The notes under the pieces are model-generated. The model was not told where the DNA came from and did not search any database. It worked only from the letters and a program-made list of their open reading frames with translations. Positions 24,472 through 33,088 of a stretch of 50,325 bases of DNA are shown one piece after another. The position numbers were made by a program, and so were the translations under genes. Source of the DNA: Tannerellaceae bacterium (GTDB lineage Bacteria; Bacteroidota; Bacteroidia; Bacteroidales; Tannerellaceae); contig JAISZY010000257.1 in assembly GCA_031284375.1 (NCBI GenBank), positions 1 to 50,325 of the forward strand, given 5' to 3'. Within the stretch, counting starts at the first letter, position 1, and the number at the start of each line of letters is the position of its first letter.

Positions 24472-25923
24472 ATGAGAAATTTAGCAGACATCGGTCTGAT
24501 AGGTTTAGCCGTAATGGGCGAAAACCTGGTGCTGAACATGGAAAGTAAAGGATTCACCGTAGCGGTATTTAATCGCACGGTATCCAAGGTGGATAACTTT
24601 ATAAACGGCAGGGGAAGCGGGAAGAACTTCATCGGAGCGCACTCTATCGAAGAACTCTGCCAATCGCTCAAACGTCCGCGCAAAGTAATGATGCTGGTCA
24701 AAGCCGGACAAGCGGTAGACGACTTTATCGAACAAATCATCCCTTATCTCGAACCGGGCGATGTGATTATCGACGGCGGAAATACACATTTTCCCGACAC
24801 CATCCGTCGCACGGCCTATGTAGAAAGCAAAGGACTATTGTACATCGGCACGGGCGTATCGGGCGGTGAAGAAGGAGCGTTGAACGGTCCGTCGATGATG
24901 CCCGGAGGCTCTAAGGCGGCATGGGAATTGGTGAAGCCTATCTTCCAATCCATCTGCGCAAAAGCAAACGGAGCGCCTTGTTGCGAATGGGTAGGCGAAA
25001 ACGGCGCCGGTCACTTTGTGAAAATGGTACACAACGGCATAGAATACGGCGATATGCAGTTGATATGCGAAGTCTATCAAATCATGAAAGACCTGCTGGG
25101 CATGTCGGCCGCCGAGATGTACGAAGTATTCAAAGAATGGAACGAAGGCGAACTGAATAGTTATCTGATAGAAATCACCCGCGATATCTTGGCCTATCAA
25201 GACGAGGCGGGCGAAGTAGTGGTAGACAAAATCCTCGATACGGCCGGGCAGAAAGGTACCGGCAAATGGACCGGCGTAGCGGCCTTGGACTTAGGCGTAC
25301 CTCTTACCTTAATCGGCGAATCGGTCTTTGCCCGCTGCCTGTCCGCTCAGAAAGCAGAACGGGTGGAAGCCGCCAAACAGTTGTCCGGCCCCACGCCCGC
25401 CTTTAGCGGCAATCGTTCGGAATTTATCAACGACCTGAAGAATGCGCTCTATGCCTCCAAAATCGTTTCCTACGCTCAAGGTTATTTGCTGATGCGGGAA
25501 GCCGCCAAAGAATATCATTGGAACTTAAACTACGGCGGCATCGCTTTGATGTGGAGAGGCGGGTGCATTATCCGTTCCGTATTCCTCGGTAAAATCAAAG
25601 AAGCTTTCGACGCGGAACCGGAATTGACCAATCTATTGCTCGCTCCTTTCTTCTGCGAAAAGGTTACAGCCGCGCAGGATAGTTGGCGGAAAGTTGTATC
25701 GACAGCCATCGTAAACGGTATCCCCGTCCCCTCCATGAGCGCGGGATTGACGTACTTTGACGGATACCGCACCGAACGCTTGCCGGCCAATCTGCTGCAA
25801 GCGCAACGCGATTACTTCGGAGCGCATACCTATGAACGTATCGACAAACCTCGCGGCGAATTTTTCCATACCAACTGGACCGGAAAAGGCGGCGATACGG
25901 CTGCATCGACCTACGTGGTTTAA
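24472..25923 (+). CDS. gnd: 6-phosphogluconate dehydrogenase, decarboxylating
   Basis: 483 residues, the usual size for long-form Gnd. GLAVMGENLVLNMESKGFTV holds the NADP Rossmann loop (GxAxMGxN), VFNRTVSKV the 2'-phosphate-binding Arg, IIDGGNTHFPDTIRR and GTGVSGGEEGALNGPSMMPG the substrate motifs. GENGAGHFVKMVHNGIEYGDMQ carries the catalytic Lys and downstream His-Asn. It converts 6-phosphogluconate to ribulose-5-phosphate, CO2 and NADPH in the cytoplasm. zwf and pgl, often beside gnd in Bacteroides, are absent, so its 6-phosphogluconate may come from the kinase in this operon. Last gene, 12 bp after pdxB. Confidence 0.95.
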   Translation: MRNLADIGLIGLAVMGENLVLNMESKGFTVAVFNRTVSKVDNFINGRGSGKNFIGAHSIEELCQSLKRPRKVMMLVKAGQAVDDFIEQIIPYLEPGDVIIDGGNTHFPDTIRRTAYVESKGLLYIGTGVSGGEEGALNGPSMMPGGSKAAWELVKPIFQSICAKANGAPCCEWVGENGAGHFVKMVHNGIEYGDMQLICEVYQIMKDLLGMSAAEMYEVFKEWNEGELNSYLIEITRDILAYQDEAGEVVVDKILDTAGQKGTGKWTGVAALDLGVPLTLIGESVFARCLSAQKAERVEAAKQLSGPTPAFSGNRSEFINDLKNALYASKIVSYAQGYLLMREAAKEYHWNLNYGGIALMWRGGCIIRSVFLGKIKEAFDAEPELTNLLLAPFFCEKVTAAQDSWRKVVSTAIVNGIPVPSMSAGLTYFDGYRTERLPANLLQAQRDYFGAHTYERIDKPRGEFFHTNWTGKGGDTAASTYVV

Positions 25924-25952
25924 GCTTTTGCTTGCCGCACGGGTGTAATAAA

Positions 25953-25983
25953 CGGAGCTTCGGATGTAATAAACGAAGCTCCG
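25953..25983 (+). terminator. Hairpin after gnd (weak terminator)
   Basis: Perfect 10-bp stem CGGAGCTTCG/CGAAGCTCCG with an 11-nt loop, 30 bp after gnd. No U-tract follows, so it may be a rho-assisted end or a 3' stability element. Confidence 0.55.
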
Positions 25984-26022
25984 TATAAAAACGTCTTCAA
26001 TCGGCGGGTTGAAAACTTTCCG

Positions 26023-26030
26023 TATATTTG
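26023..26030 (+). promoter_or_regulatory. -7 box (TATATTTG) of the ABC-F leader transcript
   Basis: Full match to TAnnTTTG. Start near 26037 would give a leader of about 125 nt before the ABC-F ATG. Confidence 0.6.
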
Positions 26031-26051
26031 CGCCGAATAAAAAATACTCCA

Positions 26052-26069
26052 ATGAGAATCCGTAATTAA
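26052..26069 (+). CDS. Candidate leader peptide MRIRN
   Basis: ATG-AGA-ATC-CGT-AAT-TAA about 15 nt after the predicted transcription start and directly before two hairpins. Very short leader ORFs in this position are typical of attenuated antibiotic-resistance genes, including ABC-F and erm genes. Expression is not shown. Confidence 0.45.
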   Translation: MRIRN

Positions 26070-26075
26070 TAGTTC

Positions 26076-26146
26076 GTTGGTTTCAGTAAACCAACACCGT
26101 GAGTTTCTAAAATAGTTTCCGGTTTAATCGGTCTTTGCGAAGACCG
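26076..26146 (+). promoter_or_regulatory. Attenuator-like hairpins ahead of ABC-F gene
   Basis: Hairpin 1: GTTGGTTT/AAACCAAC (26076-26095). Hairpin 2: CGGTCTT/AAGACCG (26129-26146), 17 bp before the ABC-F ATG. TAAACC at 26087-26092 in hairpin 1 can instead pair with GGTTTA at 26121-26126, so two mutually exclusive folds exist. With the leader peptide this suggests ribosome-stalling attenuation. Confidence 0.5.
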
Positions 26147-26163
26147 CTATTAATTATATAAAC

Positions 26164-27749
26164 ATGAGTATTGTAGTCCGTGATATTTCTTATCGCTATT
26201 TTAATTATCCTTCTTTATTCGAACATCTCAGTTTTTCCGTTCCGGCAAACGGAAAAGTATCTATTATCGGCAACAACGGATGCGGTAAATCCACCTTGCT
26301 AAGGTTGCTGAGCGGAGAACTTGCGCCTTCTTCCGGCGTTGTCCATTGCACGTTTCAACCTTATTATATACCTCAGCAGATTGATATGGCAGAACAACAA
26401 AGCGTATCGGAAGTGATTGGAATTGCTTCGAAAATACATGCCCTTCAGCAGATTTGCAGCGGCAGCAGTGAGCCGATGTATTTCGACCAATTGGCGGACG
26501 ATTGGGATATAGAAACCCGGTGTCGCTTGGCGTTAGACTATTGGGGATTGAAAGATATTGATTATAACTCCCGATTCAATATGCTGAGCGGCGGAGAAAA
26601 ACAAAAGTATTTCTCGCCGGATTACTGATTCATAAGCCGGAGATTATACTTCTCGACGAGCCGACCAATCATCTGGATCAAACAAACAGGCAAAAACTGT
26701 ACAACTATATCAACAACTGCAAGGCGACGGTTGTGGTGGTAAGCCACGACAGGGCGCTGTTGAATCGTTTGGATACGACGTTCGAATTATCGACGAAAGG
26801 TATCAAACTATATGGCGGGAATTATGCCTTTTACAAAGAACAAAAAGAAATGGACAATCATGCATTGACGCAGCAGATTCATTCCGAAAAAACAGCCTTG
26901 CGCTCAGCCCGGAAGAAGGCGCAGGAAGTGAGAGAACGGCAGGAAAAGAGAGTGAGCCGGGGGGAGAAAGACACGTCGGGGATTCCGCGCATCCTTCTGA
27001 ATGCAAGGCAAGGGAAAGGAGAAAACACAAAGGCGCGATTGTCCGAAAAACATACGAATATCATAGCCGATACTCGGCAGAAGCTAATAGAATTGCAACA
27101 GAAACAAGAAAATCTCTGCACACTGAAGATAGATTTCGAAGATGCCCGGTTGCACAACGGCAAGTTGTTGGTTGCCTTCTCGGACGTGAATGTTGGATAT
27201 ACCTCGGAGAAGATGCTTTGGCAAACTTCGCTGAACATCGAAATACGTAGCGGAGAGCGTATCCATATAAAGGGGGATAACGGAACGGGAAAAACAACGC
27301 TGATTAAATTATTGACGGGAGAAATCGCGCCCGACAAGGGAGAAATCCGATTGGCGGATTTCTCATACATTTATCTCGACCAACACTACCGCCAAGTGGA
27401 TAGCGATAGCGCTGTTCTTGAAATGGCGGCGTTGTACAACAAGAACCATTTGCCGGACCACGAACTGAAATTGAGGCTTAACAGGGCTTTATTCCCGGAA
27501 GTTACATGGAATAAAAATTGTTTGACCCTAAGCGGAGGCGAACGAATGAGGCTCTATTTATGCTGTTTGATGATTTCGAATCATGTTCCCGACATGTTCA
27601 TCCTGGACGAGCCTGCCAACAACCTCGATCTGTCAAGCCTTTCTATTCTCGCCGATACCATACGGAATTATCGGGGAACGCTTATCGTTGTTTCTCACGA
27701 CGAATATTTTATCGAAACAATCCGAGCAACGAGAAGTATAGAACTATAA
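26164..27749 (+). pseudogene. ABC-F family ATPase, split by one frameshift near 26609
   Basis: Two ABC domains without membrane segments. The first reads to 26628: IIGNNGCGKSTLL (Walker A) and LSGGEKQK, then KYFSPDY and a stop. Moving to the -1 frame after GEKQK restores VFLAGLLIHKPEIILLDEPTNHLD and VVVSHDRALL, continuing to 27749. The long charged linker (EKTALRSARKKAQEVRERQ; SRGEKDTSGIPRILLNARQG) resembles the interdomain arm of ribosome-protection ABC-F proteins. The second domain has KGDNGTGKTTLI, LSGGERM and ILDEPANNLD. The defect equals loss of one A in the CAAAAG run. No slippery heptamer is present, so natural mutation or base-calling error fits better than programmed shifting. If intact, about 528 residues and probably antibiotic resistance or translation rescue. 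Confidence 0.85.
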
Positions 27750-27773
27750 CGTGTAGAGAGTGAAAAACAAAGT

Positions 27774-28415
27774 TTATCGCAAGTCCACAATCTCTGCATG
27801 AGGATAATCGGCCTTGGGGAAAGCAAAGAGTTGATCCGGCAGATGCGCGTTGGTTTTTATCCGGCTTATCTGTATGGTGTTGGAGAGCTTGTTTTTCGAT
27901 TCCACATAGATGCGAACAGGCAGATGCGCGTATTTTTCTATCTGCAATTCTACCCGCACGATGTTGGTCTTCTTCTTCGGCGTTAGTTCTATGATGTAAG
28001 CGGCTTTGCCGTTCGCTGCCGTAGTTTCTCCTTTCAAGGCTGCCGTAAAGTCCTTCTGATACGAGCCGAGCAGGATGGCCGGGTTGGTGAACTGCAATTC
28101 GTCGCCCTCCGGCGTGCTGACGTTGACCTCTTCCGTATGCTCTACGTATGTCCACTGAGTCGTTCCGTCGTACCAGGTTTTCACGTCGGGCGTTGATAGG
28201 GTGAACTTGTCTGCTTTCATCTGAATAATTCCTTCGAAGCTCTCGGAAACTTGTTGCACTTCGGAACGGGTATGCAAAGTGAACGAGGCCGTCATGCCGT
28301 TCGACTGATTGTACACGGCGGTTGCTTTCGCCAATATCTCCGTGGCATTCTGAGCGGCAGTTGGAGGGAGCGTTTGGAAGAATAATACGATTGCGAGAAA
28401 AATTGATTGTTTCAT
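27774..28415 (-). CDS. LolA-like outer-membrane lipoprotein carrier
   Basis: 213 residues with a signal peptide (MKQSIFLAIVLFFQTLPPTA, cleaved near AAQ). TEILAKATAVYNQSNGMTASFTL, FEGIIQMKADKFTLSTPDVKTWYDG and TQWTYVEHTEEVNVSTP follow the open beta-barrel pattern of LolA/DUF4292-type carriers ('GxixlkxpxKfxl...G.tlW.Y.p...qv'). The domain ends in a short beta tail with DQLFAFPKADYP. LolA shuttles lipoproteins through the periplasm. Encoded 6 bp after ftsK on the same strand, an arrangement common in Bacteroidales. Confidence 0.88.
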   Translation of the reverse strand: MKQSIFLAIVLFFQTLPPTAAQNATEILAKATAVYNQSNGMTASFTLHTRSEVQQVSESFEGIIQMKADKFTLSTPDVKTWYDGTTQWTYVEHTEEVNVSTPEGDELQFTNPAILLGSYQKDFTAALKGETTAANGKAAYIIELTPKKKTNIVRVELQIEKYAHLPVRIYVESKNKLSNTIQISRIKTNAHLPDQLFAFPKADYPHAEIVDLR

Positions 28416-28421
28416 TTGCCT

Positions 28422-30854
28422 TTATTTTAAACTGTTCAGCAATTGTTCCAGCGAATATTCGTCTTGTATCAACACCTGACGGGCTTTGCTTCCTTCGGGA
28501 GGGCCTACGATGCCGGCCGCTTCCAATTGATCCATCAAGCGGCCGGCGCGGTTGTAGCCGAGCGATAATTTTCGTTGGATGAGTGAGGTGGAGCCTTGCT
28601 GTTCGCGGGCAATCAGGCGGGCTGCTTCTTCGAACATGGGGTCGCGGTCGGATAAATCTACCGAGGCGGCGGCGTTGTCGCCTCCTCCGTCGGCGGTATA
28701 TTCGGGCAATTCGAAGGCGGTGGCGAAACCGGTTTGTTGGCCGATATAGCTCGATATCTGTTCCACCTCCGGCGTATCTACAAAGGCGCACTGAACGCGT
28801 ATCATGTCGCTTCCCTGAGAAAAAAGGAGGTCGCCACGGCCTATCAACTGATTGGCGCCGGGCGAATCGAGGATGGTGCGCGAGTCGATCATGGAAGATA
28901 CGCGAAAAGCGACGCGGGCCGGGAAGTTGGCCTTAATCGTTCCGGTAATAATGTTGGTGGACGGGCGTTGGGTGGCGATAATCATGTGAATACCTATCGC
29001 GCGGGCTTTCTGGGCGATACGGGCGATGGGAAGTTCTATCTCCTTGCCGGCCGTCATGATAAGGTCGCCAAACTCGTCGATGATCACCACGATGTAGGGC
29101 ATGTATTTGTGTCCTTTCAGCGGGTTGAGACGGCGAGCAACGAACTTGGCATTGTATTCTTTGATGTTCCGGGTGTGCGCTTTCATCAGCAAATCGTAGC
29201 GGGCGTCCATCTCTTTGCAGAGCGAGTTAAGCGTCTGGATTACTTTGGTGAAGTCGGTGATAATCGGCTTGTCCATATCCGGAAGTTTGGCCAAGTAATG
29301 GCGTTCGATATCGGCATAAATGCTAAATTCTACCATCTTGGGGTCTACCAGCACGAACTTTAATTCCGCAGGATGTTTCTTGTAGAGCAGCGAGGTGATG
29401 ATGGCATTTAGCCCGACCGACTTTCCTTGTCCCGTGGCGCCGGCTACTAAAAGGTGAGGCATCTTGCAGAGGTCGAACATAAAAATCTCGTTCGTGATGG
29501 TTTTGCCCAAGGCCACGGGCAGGTCGTAAGTACATTCCTGAAACTTGCGCGAACCGATAACCGACTGCATCGACACCACTTGAGGGTCCTTGTTCGGCAC
29601 TTCGATGCCAATGGTGCCTTTTCCCGGCATGGGGGCGATGATGCGGATACCCAAAGCGGCCAGATTGAGGGCGATATCGTCCTCCAGATTACGTATTTTG
29701 GAAATGCGCACTCCGGCGTCGGGCACTACTTCGTACAGGGTAATGGTGGGGCCTACGGTGGCCTTGATGGAGGCGATGCTGATGCCGAAGTTTTCAAGAG
29801 TTTGCCGGATACGTTTCTGGTTGGCAATTTGTTCGTCTTTATCTACTTGACGTTCGATGTTATCGTACTTTTTTAGCAGTTCGACGGTTGGATTGCGGTA
29901 GGAGGAGAGGTCTAATTTGGGGTCGTAATCGCCTTGTTCGGAGGCGTTGTATTCTTCTTCGTCTTCGGGCGATGATTCGTTGCCGGAGCGATTTACGGGT
30001 TTCGGTACCGGTGGAGGAGGTTCTTTGTCGGGCGTTTTTTCTGGGGGAAGAGGAGGGATGTAAGGTTCGTCGCCTTGGGCTACGGTGATAACAAAATCGT
30101 CGGGCGCATCATCGGCCAATGGTTCGTAGATATCGTTGTCTACTTCCGGATGCTCCCTGTGGGTTTCTGCAAATTCCCCTTCGCTTTGGGGCTGTTCGGT
30201 TTGTTTTTTCTTTGGCAGATGAAATTTCAGCCATTGGAAGCTGAATATTTTGCGAAGCAACGGCAGCGTTCTGCGGCTCGACAATATAGATATGATAAGG
30301 AAAGTGCCGAATAAGAACAGAATCGTTCCCGTCATGCCGATATTTCCCGTCATCCATTGGGATAGATAATGTCCATGCTCGCCTCCCAGATAGATAAAGG
30401 AGTCTCGATATGCTTTTGTAAAGGCAAATCCCAGAAAGAGCGAACCCCAAAAAAGCCATGCGGCGCTGAAAAGGAAGCGTTTGATGAGGGATATTTTTTT
30501 AAAGTGCATCAATTTGGCGCCCAGCGAACCGATAAAAAATAAAATCATGAAAGAAGAAACGCCAAACCATCGGTTCATCAATAAATTGGATAGATAAGCG
30601 CCGCGCACGCCGGCCCAGTTTTCTACGGATTCTTTGTAAAAGACTAATTTGTTAAGCGATACATTTTCTATTTTGCTCTGGTCGGCTGCTCCCGTAAAGA
30701 AAAACGAAAGAAGCGCCACCCCCACATATACCGTCAGGATGCAAAGTATCAATCCTGTGATGTAATGGGTACGTTCGCTGGTGAGAAAGGTTTTTAGCGC
30801 GCTGTAAAATCCCTCTTCGTTTGTGTTTTTTTTCGAATGATTCTTCTTTGCCAT
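28422..30854 (-). CDS. ftsK: DNA translocase FtsK/SpoIIIE
   Basis: 810 residues from MAKKNHSKKNTNEEGFYSAL. A TTG eight codons upstream lies inside the -7 box, so the ATG at 30854 is preferred. Four or five membrane helices occupy residues 25-195, then a Pro/Glu-rich linker (EKTPDKEPPPPVPKPV). The motor has Walker A VAGATGQGKSVGLNAI and Walker B YIVVIIDEFGDLIMTAG. The C-terminal winged-helix gamma domain (ARLIAREQQGSTSLIQRKLS, YNRAGRLMDQLEAAGIVGP) recognises KOPS-like sites. It pumps chromosome dimers to dif at division. Followed by lolA. Confidence 0.95.
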   Translation of the reverse strand: MAKKNHSKKNTNEEGFYSALKTFLTSERTHYITGLILCILTVYVGVALLSFFFTGAADQSKIENVSLNKLVFYKESVENWAGVRGAYLSNLLMNRWFGVSSFMILFFIGSLGAKLMHFKKISLIKRFLFSAAWLFWGSLFLGFAFTKAYRDSFIYLGGEHGHYLSQWMTGNIGMTGTILFLFGTFLIISILSSRRTLPLLRKIFSFQWLKFHLPKKKQTEQPQSEGEFAETHREHPEVDNDIYEPLADDAPDDFVITVAQGDEPYIPPLPPEKTPDKEPPPPVPKPVNRSGNESSPEDEEEYNASEQGDYDPKLDLSSYRNPTVELLKKYDNIERQVDKDEQIANQKRIRQTLENFGISIASIKATVGPTITLYEVVPDAGVRISKIRNLEDDIALNLAALGIRIIAPMPGKGTIGIEVPNKDPQVVSMQSVIGSRKFQECTYDLPVALGKTITNEIFMFDLCKMPHLLVAGATGQGKSVGLNAIITSLLYKKHPAELKFVLVDPKMVEFSIYADIERHYLAKLPDMDKPIITDFTKVIQTLNSLCKEMDARYDLLMKAHTRNIKEYNAKFVARRLNPLKGHKYMPYIVVIIDEFGDLIMTAGKEIELPIARIAQKARAIGIHMIIATQRPSTNIITGTIKANFPARVAFRVSSMIDSRTILDSPGANQLIGRGDLLFSQGSDMIRVQCAFVDTPEVEQISSYIGQQTGFATAFELPEYTADGGGDNAAASVDLSDRDPMFEEAARLIAREQQGSTSLIQRKLSLGYNRAGRLMDQLEAAGIVGPPEGSKARQVLIQDEYSLEQLLNSLK

Positions 30855-30875
30855 GTTGCGTTGTGAATTGTCAGC

Positions 30876-30883
30876 CAAAGGTA
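30876..30883 (-). promoter_or_regulatory. -7 box (TACCTTTG) for ftsK
   Basis: Minus-strand TACCTTTG, 21 bp before the ATG at 30854. It overlaps the alternative TTG, which decides the start. Confidence 0.6.
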
Positions 30884-30959
30884 GTGAGAATAATTGAAAA
30901 TGGATATAAAATTATTTTGCGGGCAGAATTGGATGATAGACAGGGGAGGCAGCGTAGCG

Positions 30960-31389
30960 TAAAAATCGAATAAAAGCTCCCTTAGTAGCGCAGGAATATA
31001 TTCGTACCTCTTCCCTTATCCTCTTCCTTTGAAGAATCCAACATAATCTCCCCTTCACGACAGAGCAAAGCAAGAGATATTCATTTCGAGCCTGAACAAG
31101 TAAGCGCGTTTTGAGGCAGCAAACAATATTTGCTTGCCTCAAAACTACGTCTCGGCAGGAGCAAATAAAATTTACCCATTAAAAACTATCGGAAGATAGG
31201 CGGTAAATATAGTTTGCTCACTAAAAAACAAAGTAAAAAGCGCAGCAAATATAATTCCTCACATAAAAACATCGGAAGTAAGATATCAAATACGGTTTGC
31301 TTCTTCCAAAACGCTATAAGAATGGAGGAAAATAAAATTTCTCTCCTTAAAACGCGGTAAGGAAGGAAGAAAATTATATCTACGCATCA
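30960..31389. repeat. Degenerate 42-bp tandem array 4
   Basis: Diverged units align at 42-bp steps. The recognisable core (G/T-C-AAATA-nnn-TTT-n-CTC) and the leader AAAAC recur at 31141, 31182, 31224, 31266, 31308 and 31350 (steps 41, 42, 42, 42, 42). An earlier core at 31119 lies 42 bp before the next at 31161 and is a strong hairpin (TTTTGAGGCA...TGCCTCAAAA). More decayed units can be traced back to about 30960 at 39-42 bp. The array fills the gap between ftsK and the second DUF6261 gene, ending 46 bp before that gene's promoter. No coding potential of note; a 76-codon open frame on the minus strand is non-repetitive and without support. Confidence 0.75.
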
Positions 31390-31435
31390 AAAAATATGTT
31401 ATTAAGCATATTAGAAGAAAAAAACAGTATTTTCT

Positions 31436-31466
31436 TTTGTACATCCAATATATATCCATATTTTTG
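31436..31466 (+). promoter_or_regulatory. Promoter of DUF6261 copy 2
   Basis: TTTG (31436-31439), 19 bp, TATTTTTG (31459-31466): a complete Bacteroidetes promoter. Start near 31473, about 28 nt before the ATG at 31501. Confidence 0.8.
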
Positions 31467-31500
31467 CGTCCTATTATCAATCCATATAAATACAGAGAAT

Positions 31501-32688
31501 ATGAAACTGATTGTAAGCTATCTTACGCTGATAAGAAAACTCCGCAACGCGGAACATTTCGACTTCTTTACGAACATCATCGCGTACATTCAAACAAAGA
31601 TGCTAAAGCCGGCCGCCCTGTTGCCGCTCTGGGCGCTGCTCTGCCAGCTCTTTGACAAGGAAGACGCAATTTACAAACGCGACCTTGGCAGCGTAGAGAC
31701 CAAACCGCTCAACGAAGCCAACGAGAAACGCAAAATGTCCTTCATGGCCTTTAAACGAGGCGTAGAACTTGGCGCCTACGACGAAACAGCCGCCTTACGC
31801 GAAGCCGCCGCCACCCTGATGGAGATAACAGACAAATACGCCAACGCCTACAAAACGCCGATGACGGAAATCTCCGCCCTCTTCTTTAACATGATTCAAG
31901 ACCTGGCCAAGCCCCGTTACGCCGCCGCCATCGCCACGATAGGCCTGGCCGACGCCGTAGCCCGCTTGGAACGCGACAACGAAGCCTTCAAGGCCATCTA
32001 CGTAGAAAGAACGTACAACCTGGAAGAAATCAAAAGCTTAGGAACCATGAAGGACATCCGCCGGCAAGTAGACGAGGCCGCCGTGATTTTTACCGATAGC
32101 ATCAATACCTTCTACCGCACCAACGAACTGATGCATCCCGTAGACCAGGAAGTAAAGGCGGTGCTGGAAGATGTTATTACGTTCTTCAACTCCTTTATCC
32201 ACCAGTACGAAACGATTTATTCCCGTCGCAATCCCAAGTACCACTCCGGCAAGGAAGAAACTCCTTCGCTGCCCGACGGCGGCGACGAACCCGACGAAGA
32301 AGAACCCGATGCCCTGCCTCGCTTCGAGGCCGTCTCACAAGAAATACGGGGCACCGGCTTCGTAACGAGCACCGGTTCACAGATGTCGGTCGAGATGGAC
32401 AACCCCGCCGCCTTCTCCGCCGCGCTCTATCCCATCGCCGAAGACGGAATTTTGAGGCTTTACAATCCTTCGGAAAATAACGCCCCGGTAGATTACACCA
32501 TCGCCGGATTTCTTACCAACAACGACGGCATTGCCACGGGCCTCTTAGTAGACGCTTCTTCGCCCAACGTGGGCTTTGTCAAACCTTTCTACGGCATCGG
32601 AGCCTGCAACGCCGAGGTGGTGAAGGACAACCAAATTCTCGCCTTCATCGACGGTCTGCAATTCCCCGCCACTATGGTTGAGGGATAA
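31501..32688 (+). CDS. DUF6261 family protein (copy 2) with extra C-terminal beta domain
   Basis: 395 residues from MKLIVSYLTLIRKLRNAEHF; the promoter at 31436 fixes this start. Residues 1-265 are the helical DUF6261 region homologous to the gene at 3634 (LRNAEHFDFFTNIIAYI; ALFFNMIQDLAKPRYAAAIA; RTYNLEEIKSLGTMKDIRRQ; AAVIFTDSINTFYRTNE). A Pro/Glu/Asp hinge (about 265-285, DGGDEPDEEEPDALP) leads to a beta-rich domain of about 110 residues (GTGFVTSTGSQMSVEM; GILRLYNPSENNAPVDYTIA) missing from copy 1. That end looks like a small beta-sandwich of unknown role. No export signal. Preceded by array 4 and closed by a strong terminator. Function unknown. Confidence 0.85.
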   Translation: MKLIVSYLTLIRKLRNAEHFDFFTNIIAYIQTKMLKPAALLPLWALLCQLFDKEDAIYKRDLGSVETKPLNEANEKRKMSFMAFKRGVELGAYDETAALREAAATLMEITDKYANAYKTPMTEISALFFNMIQDLAKPRYAAAIATIGLADAVARLERDNEAFKAIYVERTYNLEEIKSLGTMKDIRRQVDEAAVIFTDSINTFYRTNELMHPVDQEVKAVLEDVITFFNSFIHQYETIYSRRNPKYHSGKEETPSLPDGGDEPDEEEPDALPRFEAVSQEIRGTGFVTSTGSQMSVEMDNPAAFSAALYPIAEDGILRLYNPSENNAPVDYTIAGFLTNNDGIATGLLVDASSPNVGFVKPFYGIGACNAEVVKDNQILAFIDGLQFPATMVEG

Positions 32689-32689
32689 A

Positions 32690-32722
32690 AAAAAGGCCGG
32701 ACATTTGTCCGGCCTTTTTTTT
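32690..32722. terminator. Bidirectional intrinsic terminator
   Basis: Perfect stem GGCCGGAC/GTCCGGCC (32695-32702 with 32707-32714) flanked by A and T runs. Serves DUF6261 on the plus strand and the convergent biotin-carrier operon on the minus strand. Confidence 0.95.
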
Positions 32723-32737
32723 TAGAAAGGAAGGCGG

Positions 32738-33064
32738 TTACTTCGTTTCTATCTTCGCTATCAAATGATTCTTCCCAATCCTGTCGCCTTCCTGCACACA
32801 TATTTCGCGCACGATTCCCGCCACAGGCGTGATGATACGATTTTGCATTTTCATGGCATCCAGCGTCATCAGCAAATCGCCGTCAGCCACTTCTTGCCCC
32901 TCCTTCACCTCAATCCGGACAATCGTTCCCGGAAGCGCCGACACAATCTCGCCCGGCAGATGCTTGTTCCATACGGGACGATTCCGGTACTTGTTGGTCA
33001 GCATCGTTTTATATTTTCTCACCGTAATGGCGAAGTCTACGAAAAGATTCTTTTCATTTTCCAT
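32738..33064 (-). CDS. Biotin carboxyl carrier protein (acyl-CoA (de)carboxylase gamma-like)
   Basis: 108 residues. The C-terminal 70 form a biotinyl domain with the attachment motif DAMKMQN; Lys72 is the biotin site. GTIVRIEVKEGQEVADGDLL and IVREICVQEGDRIGKNHLIA are the two symmetric halves. The N-terminal 38 residues are basic and short. It carries CO2 on biotin for the carboxyltransferase encoded 24 bp upstream. Only these two subunits are here; no biotin carboxylase and no membrane beta subunit adjoin. Confidence 0.9.
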   Translation of the reverse strand: MENEKNLFVDFAITVRKYKTMLTNKYRNRPVWNKHLPGEIVSALPGTIVRIEVKEGQEVADGDLLMTLDAMKMQNRIITPVAGIVREICVQEGDRIGKNHLIAKIETK

Positions 33065-33088
33065 CTTTCTATCCTGTTTGTCGGGTGA

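Noticed and set aside
25953-25983. Hairpin as a strong intrinsic terminator
   Set aside because: No U-tract follows; kept only as a weak terminator or 3' element.
26595-26628. Programmed -1 frameshift in the ABC-F gene
   Set aside because: No X-XXY-YYZ heptamer at the junction; loss of one A explains it more simply.
30912-31142. 76-codon minus-strand open frame after ftsK
   Set aside because: No recognisable domain, odd composition, overlaps the decayed array.
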